Shown piece by piece: positions 8,383 through 17,418 of a stretch of DNA of 64,000 nt. Source of the stretch: Marivivens niveibacter (GTDB lineage Bacteria; Pseudomonadota; Alphaproteobacteria; Rhodobacterales; Rhodobacteraceae); assembly GCF_002150005.2 (NCBI RefSeq), contig NZ_MSPP01000002.1, forward strand, positions 186,001 to 250,000, in the 5' to 3' direction. The notes beneath the pieces are model-generated. The model had not been told where the DNA came from, searched no databases, and was given only the letters and a program-made list of their open reading frames with translations. Numbering within the stretch: position 1 is the stretch's first letter; every line of letters starts with the position of its first letter. Both the position numbers and the translations under genes were made by a program.

Positions 8383-9900
8383 ATGCAACGTTCCGCAATT
8401 TTTAAGAGTGCCGTTTGCACAACAGCGATTTTGACTGCTCCTGCGGCATTTGCGGATGTGAGCGCCGAACAAGTGTGGGAAGACTGGCAATCCCAGATAG
8501 TACGCAGTGCCTCGATCAAACTAAATTCAGAAAGCGAAACCTATGAAAACGGCGTTCTGACGATCACTGGCCTTTCCTATGGTTCCAATCAGGACGGGGT
8601 GACGATCAATAGTAATCTGGGCGATGTGATCTTTACCGAAAACGCTGATGGCACGGTTGAGATCACGCTCCAAGAGAACATGGTATTCACCATCACCGGC
8701 GGGGCCGGCGATGAAGAAATGAACATCACCGCAGATCTGACACTGAACGGGGCAGAAATCATCGCATCCGGCGATGATAGCGCGATCACTTATGACGCGT
8801 CGGTAGATCGCTACCTCATCGCGATGAACTTTGTTTTGGACGGTGACCAACCTGAGTCCTTTGATCTGCGCACGACTTTGACAGATGTCACAGGCACCTC
8901 GACCAGTGGCACCGACGATGAAGGCCAGTCGTTGGATTATGATCTGAACATTGGTGCGCTAGAATATGTCATGGCTCTTGAACCGACGGATGGCGGAACT
9001 GTTGATATCGCAGGACAGGTGAATGACCTTTCGGCAGCAGGCAGCAACTATAACCCAACAGCTGCGATCGAAGGTCCGGCAGAAATGGCGCTGCAAAACG
9101 GACTGACGAGCGCCTTTAATGCATCTTGGGGCTTCGCAAGAAGCTTTATCAACATCGACAGCCCAGAATCCAAGCTGACGATCCTTAGCGAAAGCCAGTC
9201 TAGCGCAACCGATTTTGCCGTTGATGCGTCTCGAATTAATGCATCCGTCGAAAGCAAAGGCCACGAACTGCGCGTTGTCACCGATGCAATGCCGATGGAA
9301 TTCGCCATGACCGCCGACACTTATGGTTTCAACATGCTGATGCCGCTGTCCCGTTCTGACGACGCCCAAGATTACGCAATGGGTCTGAACTTGGAAAATA
9401 TCAGAATGGGCGATGCGATTTGGGCGATGGCTGACCCGTCGAATGCGCTGTCGCATGATCCAATAACATTGCAACTGGACCTAAGCGGTCAGGCCAAGCT
9501 GTTCTTTGATGCGATCGATCCAGATCAATACGAATTCATGATGCGGATGAACGACATGGAATCGTTCGGCGAACTATTGTCCCTGAATCTGAACAACCTT
9601 TTGATTGCGTTCGGCGGCGCCCAGCTAACGGGAACTGGGGCGTTCACCTTTGACAACTCTGACCTGACCACCTTTGACGGAATGCCACGCCCTACGGGCA
9701 GCGCAACGATTAAAGGCAGCGGCATCGACGCACTGATGACCGATCTGGAAACGTCGGGCCTACCTGTGCAGGACGCGATTATGGGCGCCCGCATGATGAT
9801 GGGTATGTTTACGCAAGCAACGGGTGATGATCAGGTCGAAACGACACTAGAGATCACCGATGACGCCCAAATCCTATTGAATGGCCAACGCATCCGTTAA
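8383..9900 (+). CDS. Secreted DUF2125-domain protein
   Basis: A 505-aa exported protein from the ATG at 8383, which has AAAGGA eight bases upstream; an ATG nine codons earlier lacks a ribosome site. The signal peptide ends at about AAFA-DVSAEQVW. The rest is a repetitive, acidic, beta-rich sequence (SYGSNQDGVTINSNLGDV, TGTGAFTFDNSDLTTFDG) without cysteine clusters. It fits DUF2125 proteins of Rhodobacteraceae, whose role is unknown. The architecture resembles long periplasmic beta proteins such as the AsmA/YdgA group, but that is only an impression. It ends at a clear intrinsic terminator. Confidence 0.75.
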   Translation: MQRSAIFKSAVCTTAILTAPAAFADVSAEQVWEDWQSQIVRSASIKLNSESETYENGVLTITGLSYGSNQDGVTINSNLGDVIFTENADGTVEITLQENMVFTITGGAGDEEMNITADLTLNGAEIIASGDDSAITYDASVDRYLIAMNFVLDGDQPESFDLRTTLTDVTGTSTSGTDDEGQSLDYDLNIGALEYVMALEPTDGGTVDIAGQVNDLSAAGSNYNPTAAIEGPAEMALQNGLTSAFNASWGFARSFINIDSPESKLTILSESQSSATDFAVDASRINASVESKGHELRVVTDAMPMEFAMTADTYGFNMLMPLSRSDDAQDYAMGLNLENIRMGDAIWAMADPSNALSHDPITLQLDLSGQAKLFFDAIDPDQYEFMMRMNDMESFGELLSLNLNNLLIAFGGAQLTGTGAFTFDNSDLTTFDGMPRPTGSATIKGSGIDALMTDLETSGLPVQDAIMGARMMMGMFTQATGDDQVETTLEITDDAQILLNGQRIR

Positions 9901-9908
9901 CAAAGCAC

Positions 9909-9943
9909 CCCCCGATGATCGCCTGATCTTCGGGGGTTTTTCT
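9909..9943 (+). terminator. Rho-independent terminator after the DUF2125 gene
   Basis: CCCCCGA pairs with TCGGGGG around an inner GATC/GATC stem, followed by TTTTTCT on the plus strand, nine bases after the stop codon. Confidence 0.88.
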
Positions 9944-10005
9944 ATGCGGCACTTGCAGGACCGCCCCCCGCAGTCTACGTCATTATGCATCCCAAAGGAC
10001 ATACC

Positions 10006-11352
10006 ATGACCAAGACGCTGAACGACCTGACCCAAGATATCCTTGCTGCTGCGAAACGTGCTGGTGCCGACAGTGCCGATGCCATTGCAGTCGACGGCAC
10101 ATCTATCAATATCGAGGTCCGCGGCGGTGCTTTGGAACAAGCCGAACGATCCGAAGGCGTAGATGTTGGTCTGCGTGTTTTTGTCGGCAATCGTCAGGCC
10201 TGCATTTCATCATCTGACACCCGCCCCGAAGCGCTGGATATGATCGCTGAACGGGCCGTCGCCATGGCAACCGTTGCCCCCGAAGATCCCTATGCCGGTC
10301 TGGCCGACCCCGACCAATTGGCAACTGACATCGACAGCCGCCGGTTGGAACTGTTTGATCCATCGGAAGAACCGACCCCAGAATCATTGCAAGACGACGC
10401 TTGCCGCGCCGAAGCCGCCGCATTGACGGTAAACGGTGTCGAACAGGTCATTTCTGCGTCCGCAGGTTACGGCCACCGCCGCGTTCATTTTGCAGCAACC
10501 AATGGATTTTCGGCAGGTTATGAACGCACAGATCGCGGCATCTCGGTAGGTGCTCTGGCCGGGTCGGGTTCGGGAATGGAACGCGATTACGATTTTGACG
10601 GCCGTATTTTCCAATCGGACATGCGCAGCGCCGAAGACATCGGTCGCACCGCAGGCGAACGCGCCGTTGAAAAACTATCCCCGCGCCGTCCGAAAACGGG
10701 GGCGTATCCAATCCTGCTAGACGAACGCATTTCGTCGTCTTTAATCGCGCACCTGCTGTCCGCCATCAACGGGGCAGCAATTGCGCGTGGTTCATCATGG
10801 GCGCGCGACCTAAAGGGCAAACAAATCATGCCATCCGGCCTGTTCCTGATCGAAAACCCTCATCGTCCCCGCGCGGCTGGATCGCGCCTGTTTGACGCCG
10901 AAGGCCTGCCAACCCGTGAACATGCAATCGTTGAAAATGGCATTCTAAACGACTGGATTCTGGATTTGGCGACGGCCCGCAAACTGGGATTGACCAGCAA
11001 TGCACATGCCGCGCGGGGCACTTCGGCCCCGCCATCGCCTTCGGCCACGAACATGGCCCTAACCCAAGGCGAAAAATCACGAGCCGACCTGATCCGCGAG
11101 ATGGGCACAGGTCTTTTGGTCACGGGCTTTATTGGATCAACGATCAACCCTAACACCGGCGATTATTCCCGCGGGGCATCGGGTTTCTGGGTCGAAAACG
11201 GCGAAATCACCCACCCCGTGAACGAAGTCACTATTGCTGGAAACCTGATCGACATATTGATGAACATCACCCCAGCGAATGATGCCCGCGCACATCTATC
11301 CCGCGTCGTACCATCGCTGTTGGTCGAGGGTCTGACCCTTGCCGGTGACTGA
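10006..11352 (+). CDS. pmbA: Metalloprotease-like TldE/PmbA
   Basis: TldE (PmbA) forms a heterodimer with TldD that degrades unfolded or modified peptides in the cytoplasm. The product from the ATG at 10006 (AAAGGA eight bases upstream) is 448 aa, normal for the family. N-terminal markers are DLTQDILAAAKRAGADSADAIAVDGTS and EQAERSEGVDVGLRVF. C-terminal markers are FIGSTINPNTGDYSRGASGFWVENG and HPVNEVTIAGNL, diagnostic of TldD/PmbA. As in other TldE proteins, the HExxxH zinc motif of TldD is absent, so catalysis would depend on a tldD elsewhere. Its end overlaps cysQ. Confidence 0.93.
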   Translation: MTKTLNDLTQDILAAAKRAGADSADAIAVDGTSINIEVRGGALEQAERSEGVDVGLRVFVGNRQACISSSDTRPEALDMIAERAVAMATVAPEDPYAGLADPDQLATDIDSRRLELFDPSEEPTPESLQDDACRAEAAALTVNGVEQVISASAGYGHRRVHFAATNGFSAGYERTDRGISVGALAGSGSGMERDYDFDGRIFQSDMRSAEDIGRTAGERAVEKLSPRRPKTGAYPILLDERISSSLIAHLLSAINGAAIARGSSWARDLKGKQIMPSGLFLIENPHRPRAAGSRLFDAEGLPTREHAIVENGILNDWILDLATARKLGLTSNAHAARGTSAPPSPSATNMALTQGEKSRADLIREMGTGLLVTGFIGSTINPNTGDYSRGASGFWVENGEITHPVNEVTIAGNLIDILMNITPANDARAHLSRVVPSLLVEGLTLAGD

Positions 11353-12100
11353 TTTAGACCTCATCACCAATGCAGCACGCAAAGCGGGGGCTATCGCTAC
11401 CCGCTTTTTCGACGCCGATCCAAAGGTTTGGGAAAAGCCGGGGCAAGGCCCAGTGACCGAAGCCGATCTGGCAGTTGATAAAATGCTAAATGACATGTTG
11501 CTGACAGCGCGGCCTGATTACGGTTGGCTATCCGAAGAAACCGCAGACACAGATGCACGGCTAAACACCACCCACCAGTTTGTGGTGGACCCGATTGACG
11601 GAACACGCGCGTTTATCGAAGGGTCTAAAGACTGGGCAATTTCCATCGCGGTGGTATCGAACGGGATACCTTCGGCGGCAGCGATCTATTTACCGATGCG
11701 CGACAACCTATACGCGGCATCACACAAAACGACAGCTGCGTTGAACGGGCGCGATATTATAATCAGCCCAAACTGCAAAACGGTTCTAGCCACCCGCCCA
11801 ACGATGGACGGGCAGCATTGGAAAAATGAAACGCCACCCAATCTAAAACGTCATTTTAGATCATCGCTGGCATATCGCATGTGTTTGGTTGCCGAAGGCC
11901 GCTATGACGCAATGGTAACCCTGCGCCCCAGTTGGGAATGGGACATTGCAGCCGGCAGCCTGATTATTGAACGCGCTGGCGGGATCGTTTCGGACCGCAC
12001 CGGCGCATCTTTGGCGTTCAACAGCGCCATGCCGCAACTAAACGGTGTGATCGGCGCGACCCCAAAGGCCCACGCCGAAATCATGGACCGACTGATTTAA
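11339..12100 (+). CDS. cysQ: 3'(2'),5'-bisphosphate nucleotidase / inositol monophosphatase family (CysQ-like)
   Basis: A 253-aa magnesium-dependent phosphatase of the IMPase fold. DLAVDKML, the DPIDGTRAFIEG metal site at about residues 83-94 and WEWDIAAGSLIIERAGG near the C-terminus are the defining motifs. CysQ removes the 3'-phosphate of PAP made in sulfate assimilation; an inositol-phosphatase role cannot be excluded. The start is ambiguous. A TTG at 11339 lies nine bases after GAGGG, while a GTG at 11345 overlaps the pmbA stop more typically but is farther from that site. It is translationally coupled to pmbA and meets gpgS tail to tail, sharing four bases. Confidence 0.85.
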   Translation: MPVTDLDLITNAARKAGAIATRFFDADPKVWEKPGQGPVTEADLAVDKMLNDMLLTARPDYGWLSEETADTDARLNTTHQFVVDPIDGTRAFIEGSKDWAISIAVVSNGIPSAAAIYLPMRDNLYAASHKTTAALNGRDIIISPNCKTVLATRPTMDGQHWKNETPPNLKRHFRSSLAYRMCLVAEGRYDAMVTLRPSWEWDIAAGSLIIERAGGIVSDRTGASLAFNSAMPQLNGVIGATPKAHAEIMDRLI

Positions 12101-13317
12101 CCGTATTGGGCGTTGTCATCGGCAACAGCTTTGACCATGTCCGTCAAAATTGTGGGGTCGGCTGCGTTAACGCGGCTCCAATTTGGAATAAACGGCGTTT
12201 CCATCGGATTTTCCAAAAAGACCGCGCCCGCCTGCATGATATTTGCAGCAAACAGTTCAACAGCGGATTCTTCGGCATGGCGATCAACTGACAGACCGTT
12301 CATTTTGGCATCATTGTAATAGGTATCGATCAGGTCCAACGCCATTCGGTAATAGGTTGCTTTGATCGAACGGAACACCTCTTCGCTCAGAACCTGACCA
12401 TCTGCAGCCATTTTGCGATACAGCGCCTTGCAGATATCAACAGACATACGGCTCAGGCCCTTGGAGGCATCCTCGGGCGACAGATCTTGGTGTTTGTGGT
12501 CATAGCGGTCCGAAATTTCGACCTGACACACAGCTTGGGGCGACAGGTTACGCCATGCCTCGGACAAAAGACCGATTTCCAAACCCCAGTCAGAGGGGAT
12601 CCGCATGTCAGGCAAAATGCCGGTGCGCATCGCAAATTCGCCAGCCAGCGGATAACGGAACGATGATAGGAATTCCAAATAGTCGCGCGGTCCAACCACC
12701 TTTTTCAGTGCAAGCAGCAACGGCGAAACCAACAGACGGCTGACGCGCCCGTTCAGTTTCCCATCCGCAACACGAGGGTAAAACCCTTTGGACATTTGAT
12801 AAGGAAACGCTGGGTTTGCGACCGGATACACCAACCGTGCCAGCATATCCGCGTCATAGGTCACGACATCACAGTCATGTACTGCGACCGCTGCGGCCTC
12901 GGCTTCGGCCAAGGTATAGCCGATGCAGAACCAAACATTGCGCCCTTTACCTGGTTCGTTCGGCGACAAGTTCAGTGATTTAAGACGCTTATCAATCGTC
13001 TGCAATCTGGGGCCATCGTTCCACAGGATATCGTGTTTGATATTCAACCGGCTGAAAAATTCACGCGCGTATTTGTATTCTTCTTCGGTCGCGCGATCCA
13101 AACCAATGACGATCTTGTTCAGGTACGGCACCTTGTTCAGTTCGGTCAGGATATTGGGGAGCGCGTCACCTTCGAGTTCGGAAAACAAGGACGGAAGGAT
13201 CAAATTGATTTTACGGGTCGCGCCAAAAATCTCTAACTCGCGCGTCATCGCCTCGGTCGACGTGGTGCGTAGGTTGTGTAGGGTTGCGATGCTTCCGCTT
13301 TGATGAAAATCGGCCAA
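12097..13317 (-). CDS. gpgS: Glucosyl-3-phosphoglycerate synthase-like glycosyltransferase (GT81)
   Basis: A 406-aa glycosyltransferase that would join NDP-glucose to 3-phosphoglycerate, giving the precursor of the compatible solute glucosylglycerate. Family signs: NLILPSLFSELEG, VVTYDADM (metal/nucleotide DxD type), a KGFYPR segment, GRVSRLLVSPLLLAL, FRYPLAGEFAMR and SDWGLEIGLL. All occur in this order in GpgS proteins and are less like GT55 mannosyl-3-phosphoglycerate synthases. The start is TTG at 13317. An AAGGAGG inside the end of gpgP sits seven bases upstream, which decides it; an ATG 23 codons later has no such site. It follows gpgP by two bases, an operon. Donor specificity (glucose or mannose) is inferred. 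Confidence 0.75.
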   Translation of the reverse strand: MADFHQSGSIATLHNLRTTSTEAMTRELEIFGATRKINLILPSLFSELEGDALPNILTELNKVPYLNKIVIGLDRATEEEYKYAREFFSRLNIKHDILWNDGPRLQTIDKRLKSLNLSPNEPGKGRNVWFCIGYTLAEAEAAAVAVHDCDVVTYDADMLARLVYPVANPAFPYQMSKGFYPRVADGKLNGRVSRLLVSPLLLALKKVVGPRDYLEFLSSFRYPLAGEFAMRTGILPDMRIPSDWGLEIGLLSEAWRNLSPQAVCQVEISDRYDHKHQDLSPEDASKGLSRMSVDICKALYRKMAADGQVLSEEVFRSIKATYYRMALDLIDTYYNDAKMNGLSVDRHAEESAVELFAANIMQAGAVFLENPMETPFIPNWSRVNAADPTILTDMVKAVADDNAQYG

Positions 13318-13319
13318 AG

Positions 13320-14114
13320 TCAGGCCTCCTTGTTTTTATGTACAGGGCTATACTGTGAAACGAATTGCGTGACCGCTTGGTTCCATCCTGTTGGCCCATC
13401 TTGAGTGGTTCGAATAATTTTGCCCGTCGCCTCGGACGGCAAGGGCGGCAAAGGTTTGGCGTGGGCGTTCGAAATGATTACCCCGAAATCGGCTGTTTCC
13501 AGCATTTCAACATCATTCGGCGCATCGCCCAGCGCAATGGACCGGCACGGAGCATAGTCGTTGATAATCTCTGAAACACGATCTGCTTTAGTCGCACCGA
13601 ACGACAACGTCAGATACCGCCCACCGCGCCGCGCATGAACGCCGCGAGCCATCAGTGCGTCAATAAATTCGGCTTCGCGATCGGCTGGACCGCGCCACAA
13701 CCCTGGTTCCGAAAACTGACGCGCATGCGCCTTTATGGCCTGTTCGCGGGGCAAACCCGTTTCACGCGCCACCCCATCGGCACCCCAGTCGGTAAACCCT
13801 TCGAATCCGCCACGCAAATCCGCGGGTAGGTCATTCAGGGTCGCGATAATTCTATCATGGGCGCTGTGGTCATCCCCAGCCGCCGCAAAGGCTGGCAAAA
13901 TACCTGCGCCATTTTCGACAATAGCAGGGACATGCTCGAATCCGATCGAGGTCCGAATTTCTGCGATTTCTGCGGCAGTTTTGGAACTGGCTAGAACGAC
14001 GGGTATATCGTTTGCTTTCGCCAAATCCAGCGCCGGCTGTGCTGGCGCCCAAGAGTAGGTTTCGTGATCCAGAAGCGTTCCGTCTAGATCTGTGAACACA
14101 ACGATGCGTGGCAA
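13320..14114 (-). CDS. gpgP: HAD phosphatase, glucosyl/mannosyl-3-phosphoglycerate phosphatase family
   Basis: A 264-aa HAD-superfamily phosphatase of the MPGP (YedP-like) type. It carries the nucleophile motif FTDLDGTLLDHE (residues ~6-17), VVLASSKTAAEI as motif II, and the GDAPNDVEMLETADFGVI motif IV with acidic metal ligands. It would remove phosphate from glucosyl- (or mannosyl-) 3-phosphoglycerate to release the free solute. The next gene, two bases away, encodes the matching synthase, so the pair is self-sufficient for a glycosylglycerate osmolyte. Preceded by AAAGGACCAC before the ATG. Confidence 0.82.
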   Translation of the reverse strand: MPRIVVFTDLDGTLLDHETYSWAPAQPALDLAKANDIPVVLASSKTAAEIAEIRTSIGFEHVPAIVENGAGILPAFAAAGDDHSAHDRIIATLNDLPADLRGGFEGFTDWGADGVARETGLPREQAIKAHARQFSEPGLWRGPADREAEFIDALMARGVHARRGGRYLTLSFGATKADRVSEIINDYAPCRSIALGDAPNDVEMLETADFGVIISNAHAKPLPPLPSEATGKIIRTTQDGPTGWNQAVTQFVSQYSPVHKNKEA

Positions 14115-14299
14115 GGTGGTCCTTTCTTCTTCGACTCAAGATTTGGCATATTGGCTGACGAAGGCAAGCGAACCACCCCATTTTTCGCACAGCACAAAAG
14201 CACATGCCCAATTTATGTGCAAAATGTTTCAATTAGATGTCAGTTGACCCGCATTCTACGATGACTAGTGTGGCGCCAATTGCTGATAGGAGTTTCACC

Positions 14300-14545
14300 A
14301 TGGCCAATCGCCTACATTTGGTTTTCGGCGGAGAGCTGATCGACCCAAGCACCACCAAATTCAAAGACGTCGAAAACATCGATATCGTTGGTATTTTCCC
14401 AAACTATCAAGCTGCCTATGACGCATGGAAAGCAGCCGCCCAACGGACCGTCGATGACGCACATACCCGTTACTTTATCGCCCACCTGCACCGCCTGCGC
14501 GAAGAAGGCGTAGAGGCATCCATCACGGACGCATTGGATATCTAA
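14300..14545 (+). CDS. DUF4170-family small protein
   Basis: An 81-aa soluble protein. The ATG at 14300 is preceded by TAGGAG. The sequence MANRLHLVFGGELIDPSTTKF and GIFPNYQAAYDAWKAAAQRTVDDAHTRYFIAHLHRL fits DUF4170, a small alphaproteobacterial family of unknown function. There is no signal peptide or enzyme motif. It lies four bases before the Kdo transferase gene, so it is likely in the LPS operon with waaA and lpxK; a regulatory or chaperone role in lipid A-core synthesis is only a guess from position. Confidence 0.8.
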   Translation: MANRLHLVFGGELIDPSTTKFKDVENIDIVGIFPNYQAAYDAWKAAAQRTVDDAHTRYFIAHLHRLREEGVEASITDALDI

Positions 14546-14549
14546 ACCT

Positions 14550-15740
14550 TTGAACCGGCGTTCTTTGGCATTGGGGCTATATGTCACGACCCGTCCTGGC
14601 GGGTCGGGCATCATTGATGCAGAAAATTGGCCCGAACGGCCAGATGGCCCAGTCATTTGGTTCCATTGCCGCGACATTGCCGATTATGAAAATGCGCGCG
14701 CCATCATTCGGCAATCGAATGAAACCCGCGATGATGTGTCTTACGTGCTTACTGGTTCAGGGCAGCCTGACAGTACCAATTCCGATGGCACAATCACCAC
14801 GTTGTCCGGTCCGGGGCGCACACCGCAAGACATCAAAAACTTTGCCAAACATTTTCAGCCCGATGCCCTTATCTGGATCGGTGGGGCTATTGATCCATTG
14901 ATCCTGACGGCGACCGATAAATCGGTCCCAAAACGCTATTTAATCTGCGCGAACAGCAACGATATCGAACCGCCCAACAAACGTTGGTTTTGGGGCATGC
15001 GGCGCGCGTTGGTTTCCAGATTTGATGCAGTATTCGCAACAGACGCAGCGAGCATGGCGAAATTTGCGAAATGGGGCGCAACTGAATCGAAAACCATCGG
15101 ATCATTCGAAGAAGACAGCCCCCTACTCCCATATAACGACGCGGAATATCGCGATGTCATTGATACCTTGGACACGCGCCCCGTTTGGATGGCCGTGGAT
15201 GCTGTCTTACCCGAAATCAAAACGGTGATTGCGGCCCATAAAAACGCCTGTAAACGATCGCACCGATTGTTGTTGATCGTCGTGCCACGCAATGAAACCG
15301 ATGCACCCGCCATCGCGCAGACACTGACCGCTTCGGGCATTGAAACAGTACTACGCAGTGATGCTGACCCGACCGAAACAACCCGCGCAGTTGTGGCAGA
15401 TATGTCGGGCGAATTGGGCATGTGGTATCGCGTCGCTCCTCTGACATATTTCGGCGGAACGCTCACCCGTAGCAGCCGGCATCCGTTCGAGGCCGCCTCT
15501 CTAGGATCGGTCGTGATTCATGGCCCGATGACCGCACCATACAGCCGTTCTTATGACAAATTAGACGCGGCTGGCGGCGCCTATGCCATCCGCAACCCCA
15601 GCGATCTTGCCTCGGCGATCGAAGCCCTGCTGTCACCTGATAAAGCCGCAAAATTTGCCCATGCGGCTTGGGCGGTGACATCTTCCGGAGCCGAGGTTAC
15701 AAACCGCGTTGCAGATCTGATTGATGAAATCACCCGATAG
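14550..15740 (+). CDS. waaA: 3-deoxy-D-manno-octulosonic acid (Kdo) transferase
   Basis: A 396-aa transferase that adds Kdo from CMP-Kdo to the lipid A precursor at the inner membrane. Supporting segments are GPVIWFHCRD near the N-terminus, ALIWIGGAIDP, a central RLLLIVVPRNETDAPAIAQTL, and the GT-B C-terminal signature PLTYFGGTLTRSSRHPFEAASLGSVVIHGP. The usual WaaA N-terminal membrane helix is short here, and the protein is slightly below typical length (about 420 aa). The start is TTG at 14550, the earliest available in the frame, with no strong ribosome site; coupling to DUF4170 four bases upstream may help. Next is lpxK, 12 bases on. Confidence 0.82.
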   Translation: MNRRSLALGLYVTTRPGGSGIIDAENWPERPDGPVIWFHCRDIADYENARAIIRQSNETRDDVSYVLTGSGQPDSTNSDGTITTLSGPGRTPQDIKNFAKHFQPDALIWIGGAIDPLILTATDKSVPKRYLICANSNDIEPPNKRWFWGMRRALVSRFDAVFATDAASMAKFAKWGATESKTIGSFEEDSPLLPYNDAEYRDVIDTLDTRPVWMAVDAVLPEIKTVIAAHKNACKRSHRLLLIVVPRNETDAPAIAQTLTASGIETVLRSDADPTETTRAVVADMSGELGMWYRVAPLTYFGGTLTRSSRHPFEAASLGSVVIHGPMTAPYSRSYDKLDAAGGAYAIRNPSDLASAIEALLSPDKAAKFAHAAWAVTSSGAEVTNRVADLIDEITR

Positions 15741-15751
15741 AAAGCCGCGCC

Positions 15752-16729
15752 ATGCCTGCCCCGTCGTTTTGGTTCAACGCACCTGACCGCCCCGGACTTC
15801 GGGCGCGGCTTCTTTCACCGCTAGGTTGGCTATACGGCGCGGCAACCGCTGCGCGTGTCAGAAAAGCAGGCTTCAAAGCAGATGTGCCCGTTATCTGTAT
15901 TGGCAATATCAACGTCGGTGGTACAGGCAAAACGCCGACCGCTATCTTTCTGGCGCAGTATTTGATCGCCAATGGCCATACCCCTCATATCGTCAGTCGT
16001 GGGTACGGCGGTAGTTTGACAGGCCCGACCCAAGTCAATGAACGCGTGCACAAAGCCGATCAGGTGGGCGACGAACCACTGTTGTTATCCGCCTTTTGCC
16101 CCACTTGGATCGCCAAAGACCGCGCCGCAGGGGCCAAAGCCGCCCAAGGCGCGGGCGCTTCAATCATCCTACTGGACGACGGGTTCCAAAATCCGTCCGT
16201 AGAAAAGGATCTGAACATCGTCGTCGTGGACGCAACGCGCGGATTTGGCAACGAACGTGTTTTGCCTGCGGGACCATTGCGCGAAACGGTGGATGCGGGC
16301 CTAAAACGTGCCGATCTGGTTTTGAAAATCGGCGATAGTGACAAACCACTGAACACTAGTGACGTGCCGCAAATCACGGGACGTTTGGCCCCATTGCCCA
16401 CAGGAATGCCGTGGCAGGGGATGCCCGTTCTGGCCTTTGCAGGTATTGGGAATCCCGAAAAATTCTTTGCCACCTTGCGGGCGATGGGCGCGGTGGTGAT
16501 CCACGGCGAAGCGTTAGAGGATCACCAACCCCTAACCCCGCAATTGATGCTGCGCCTAGAAACCGAAGCCACCCTAAAGGGCGCGCAATTGGTCACCACC
16601 GAAAAAGACGCGGTGCGCCTGCCCGATAATTTCCGGCCAAAGGTTCTGACGGTGCCTGTACGTTTGGAAATCGATCAACCTGAAGTGCTAAACACCGCGC
16701 TGCTGAACGCAGGGATCGAACCAAAGTAA
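15752..16729 (+). CDS. lpxK: Tetraacyldisaccharide 4'-kinase LpxK
   Basis: Inner-membrane kinase that phosphorylates the 4' position of the lipid A disaccharide. The 325-aa protein begins MPAPSFWFNAPDRPGLRARLLSPLGWLYGAATAARV, the membrane-associated N-terminal helix of LpxK. The Walker A GNINVGGTGKTPT (residues ~51-63) follows, then SRGYGG, VGDEPLLLS, the acidic DDGFQNP motif and FAGIGNPEKFF. All LpxK hallmarks are present. Last gene of a DUF4170-waaA-lpxK operon, closed by a bidirectional hairpin shared with the convergent DsbA-like gene. Confidence 0.95.
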   Translation: MPAPSFWFNAPDRPGLRARLLSPLGWLYGAATAARVRKAGFKADVPVICIGNINVGGTGKTPTAIFLAQYLIANGHTPHIVSRGYGGSLTGPTQVNERVHKADQVGDEPLLLSAFCPTWIAKDRAAGAKAAQGAGASIILLDDGFQNPSVEKDLNIVVVDATRGFGNERVLPAGPLRETVDAGLKRADLVLKIGDSDKPLNTSDVPQITGRLAPLPTGMPWQGMPVLAFAGIGNPEKFFATLRAMGAVVIHGEALEDHQPLTPQLMLRLETEATLKGAQLVTTEKDAVRLPDNFRPKVLTVPVRLEIDQPEVLNTALLNAGIEPK

Positions 16730-16757
16730 AAGGGCGGCCCATTGGACCGCCCCCTTT
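16729..16757. terminator. Bidirectional hairpin between lpxK and dsbA-like gene
   Basis: AAAGGGCGG pairs with CCGCCCCCTTT across a short loop in the 32-base gap between the two convergent stops, with A/T ends on both sides. Confidence 0.75.
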
Positions 16758-16761
16758 GAAA

Positions 16762-17409
16762 TTATTGCGCCGTTTCTTCGACGTAACCGGCTTCTTCCAG
16801 TTTTTCGTCCAGAACAGCTGCGAAATCCTCGTACGACATGTTCGAATACTTCTCGCCCTGAATGATGAACGAAGGCGTGCCTTCGATACCGTCTTCTTCA
16901 CGGTTGGTTTCGTACCATGCGATCAGCTCTTCGGCCAAAGCACCGTTTTGCATACATGCGTCTAGCGTTGCGTCGTCGATACCAGCGACTTTACCGATGT
17001 TGCGCAGGTTCGCCGCGATCTGTGCGGGTTCGCCCTGAGCCCATTCGCTTTGACGTTCATAGAACATCGAAGTGATACCAAAGAAACGCATATCGCCGCC
17101 ACAACGAGCAATCATCGATGCCCACAAGCCGTAACGGTCGAAATATACCTCGCGGTAGATGAACCGAACTTTGCCGGTGTCGATGTAGTTCGCTTTGATC
17201 TCTTTGAACTGGTTCGCGTGGAAATTCGCGCAGTGTGGGCAAGTGTACGACGCATATTCGATAATCGTCACTGGCGCGTTTTCATCGCCCAGCACCATAT
17301 CTGCGACAAGAGATTCGGACTCGGCTGCGTCTTGTGCCATCGCACCGTTCAGCATGCCGCTGGAAATCAGTGCCGCGCCTGCGGTGCCCAGAAATAAACG
17401 TCGTTTCAT
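16762..17409 (-). CDS. DsbA-family periplasmic thiol oxidoreductase
   Basis: A 215-aa exported thioredoxin-fold protein. The signal peptide (twin-Arg-like MKRRLFLGTAGAALISSG, cleavage near AMAQDA) leads into DENAPVTIIEYASYTCPHCANFH, giving the active-site CPHC at residues 57-60. A helical insertion and the cis-Pro region (GIEGTPSFIIQGEKY) follow. It belongs to the DsbA/DsbG-like thioredoxin_4 group common in Rhodobacteraceae, and probably introduces or isomerises disulfides in the periplasm. Downstream of the DUF721 gene on the same strand, nine bases apart, opposite in direction to mutY; this trio is often seen together in the family. Confidence 0.9.
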   Translation of the reverse strand: MKRRLFLGTAGAALISSGMLNGAMAQDAAESESLVADMVLGDENAPVTIIEYASYTCPHCANFHANQFKEIKANYIDTGKVRFIYREVYFDRYGLWASMIARCGGDMRFFGITSMFYERQSEWAQGEPAQIAANLRNIGKVAGIDDATLDACMQNGALAEELIAWYETNREEDGIEGTPSFIIQGEKYSNMSYEDFAAVLDEKLEEAGYVEETAQ

Positions 17410-17418
17410 AAAAGCCTC

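Noticed and set aside
8262-8519. 86-codon upstream extension of the SDR gene
   Set aside because: It runs into the divergent promoter region and the start of the DUF2125 gene, and family members begin near MDGKTILITG.
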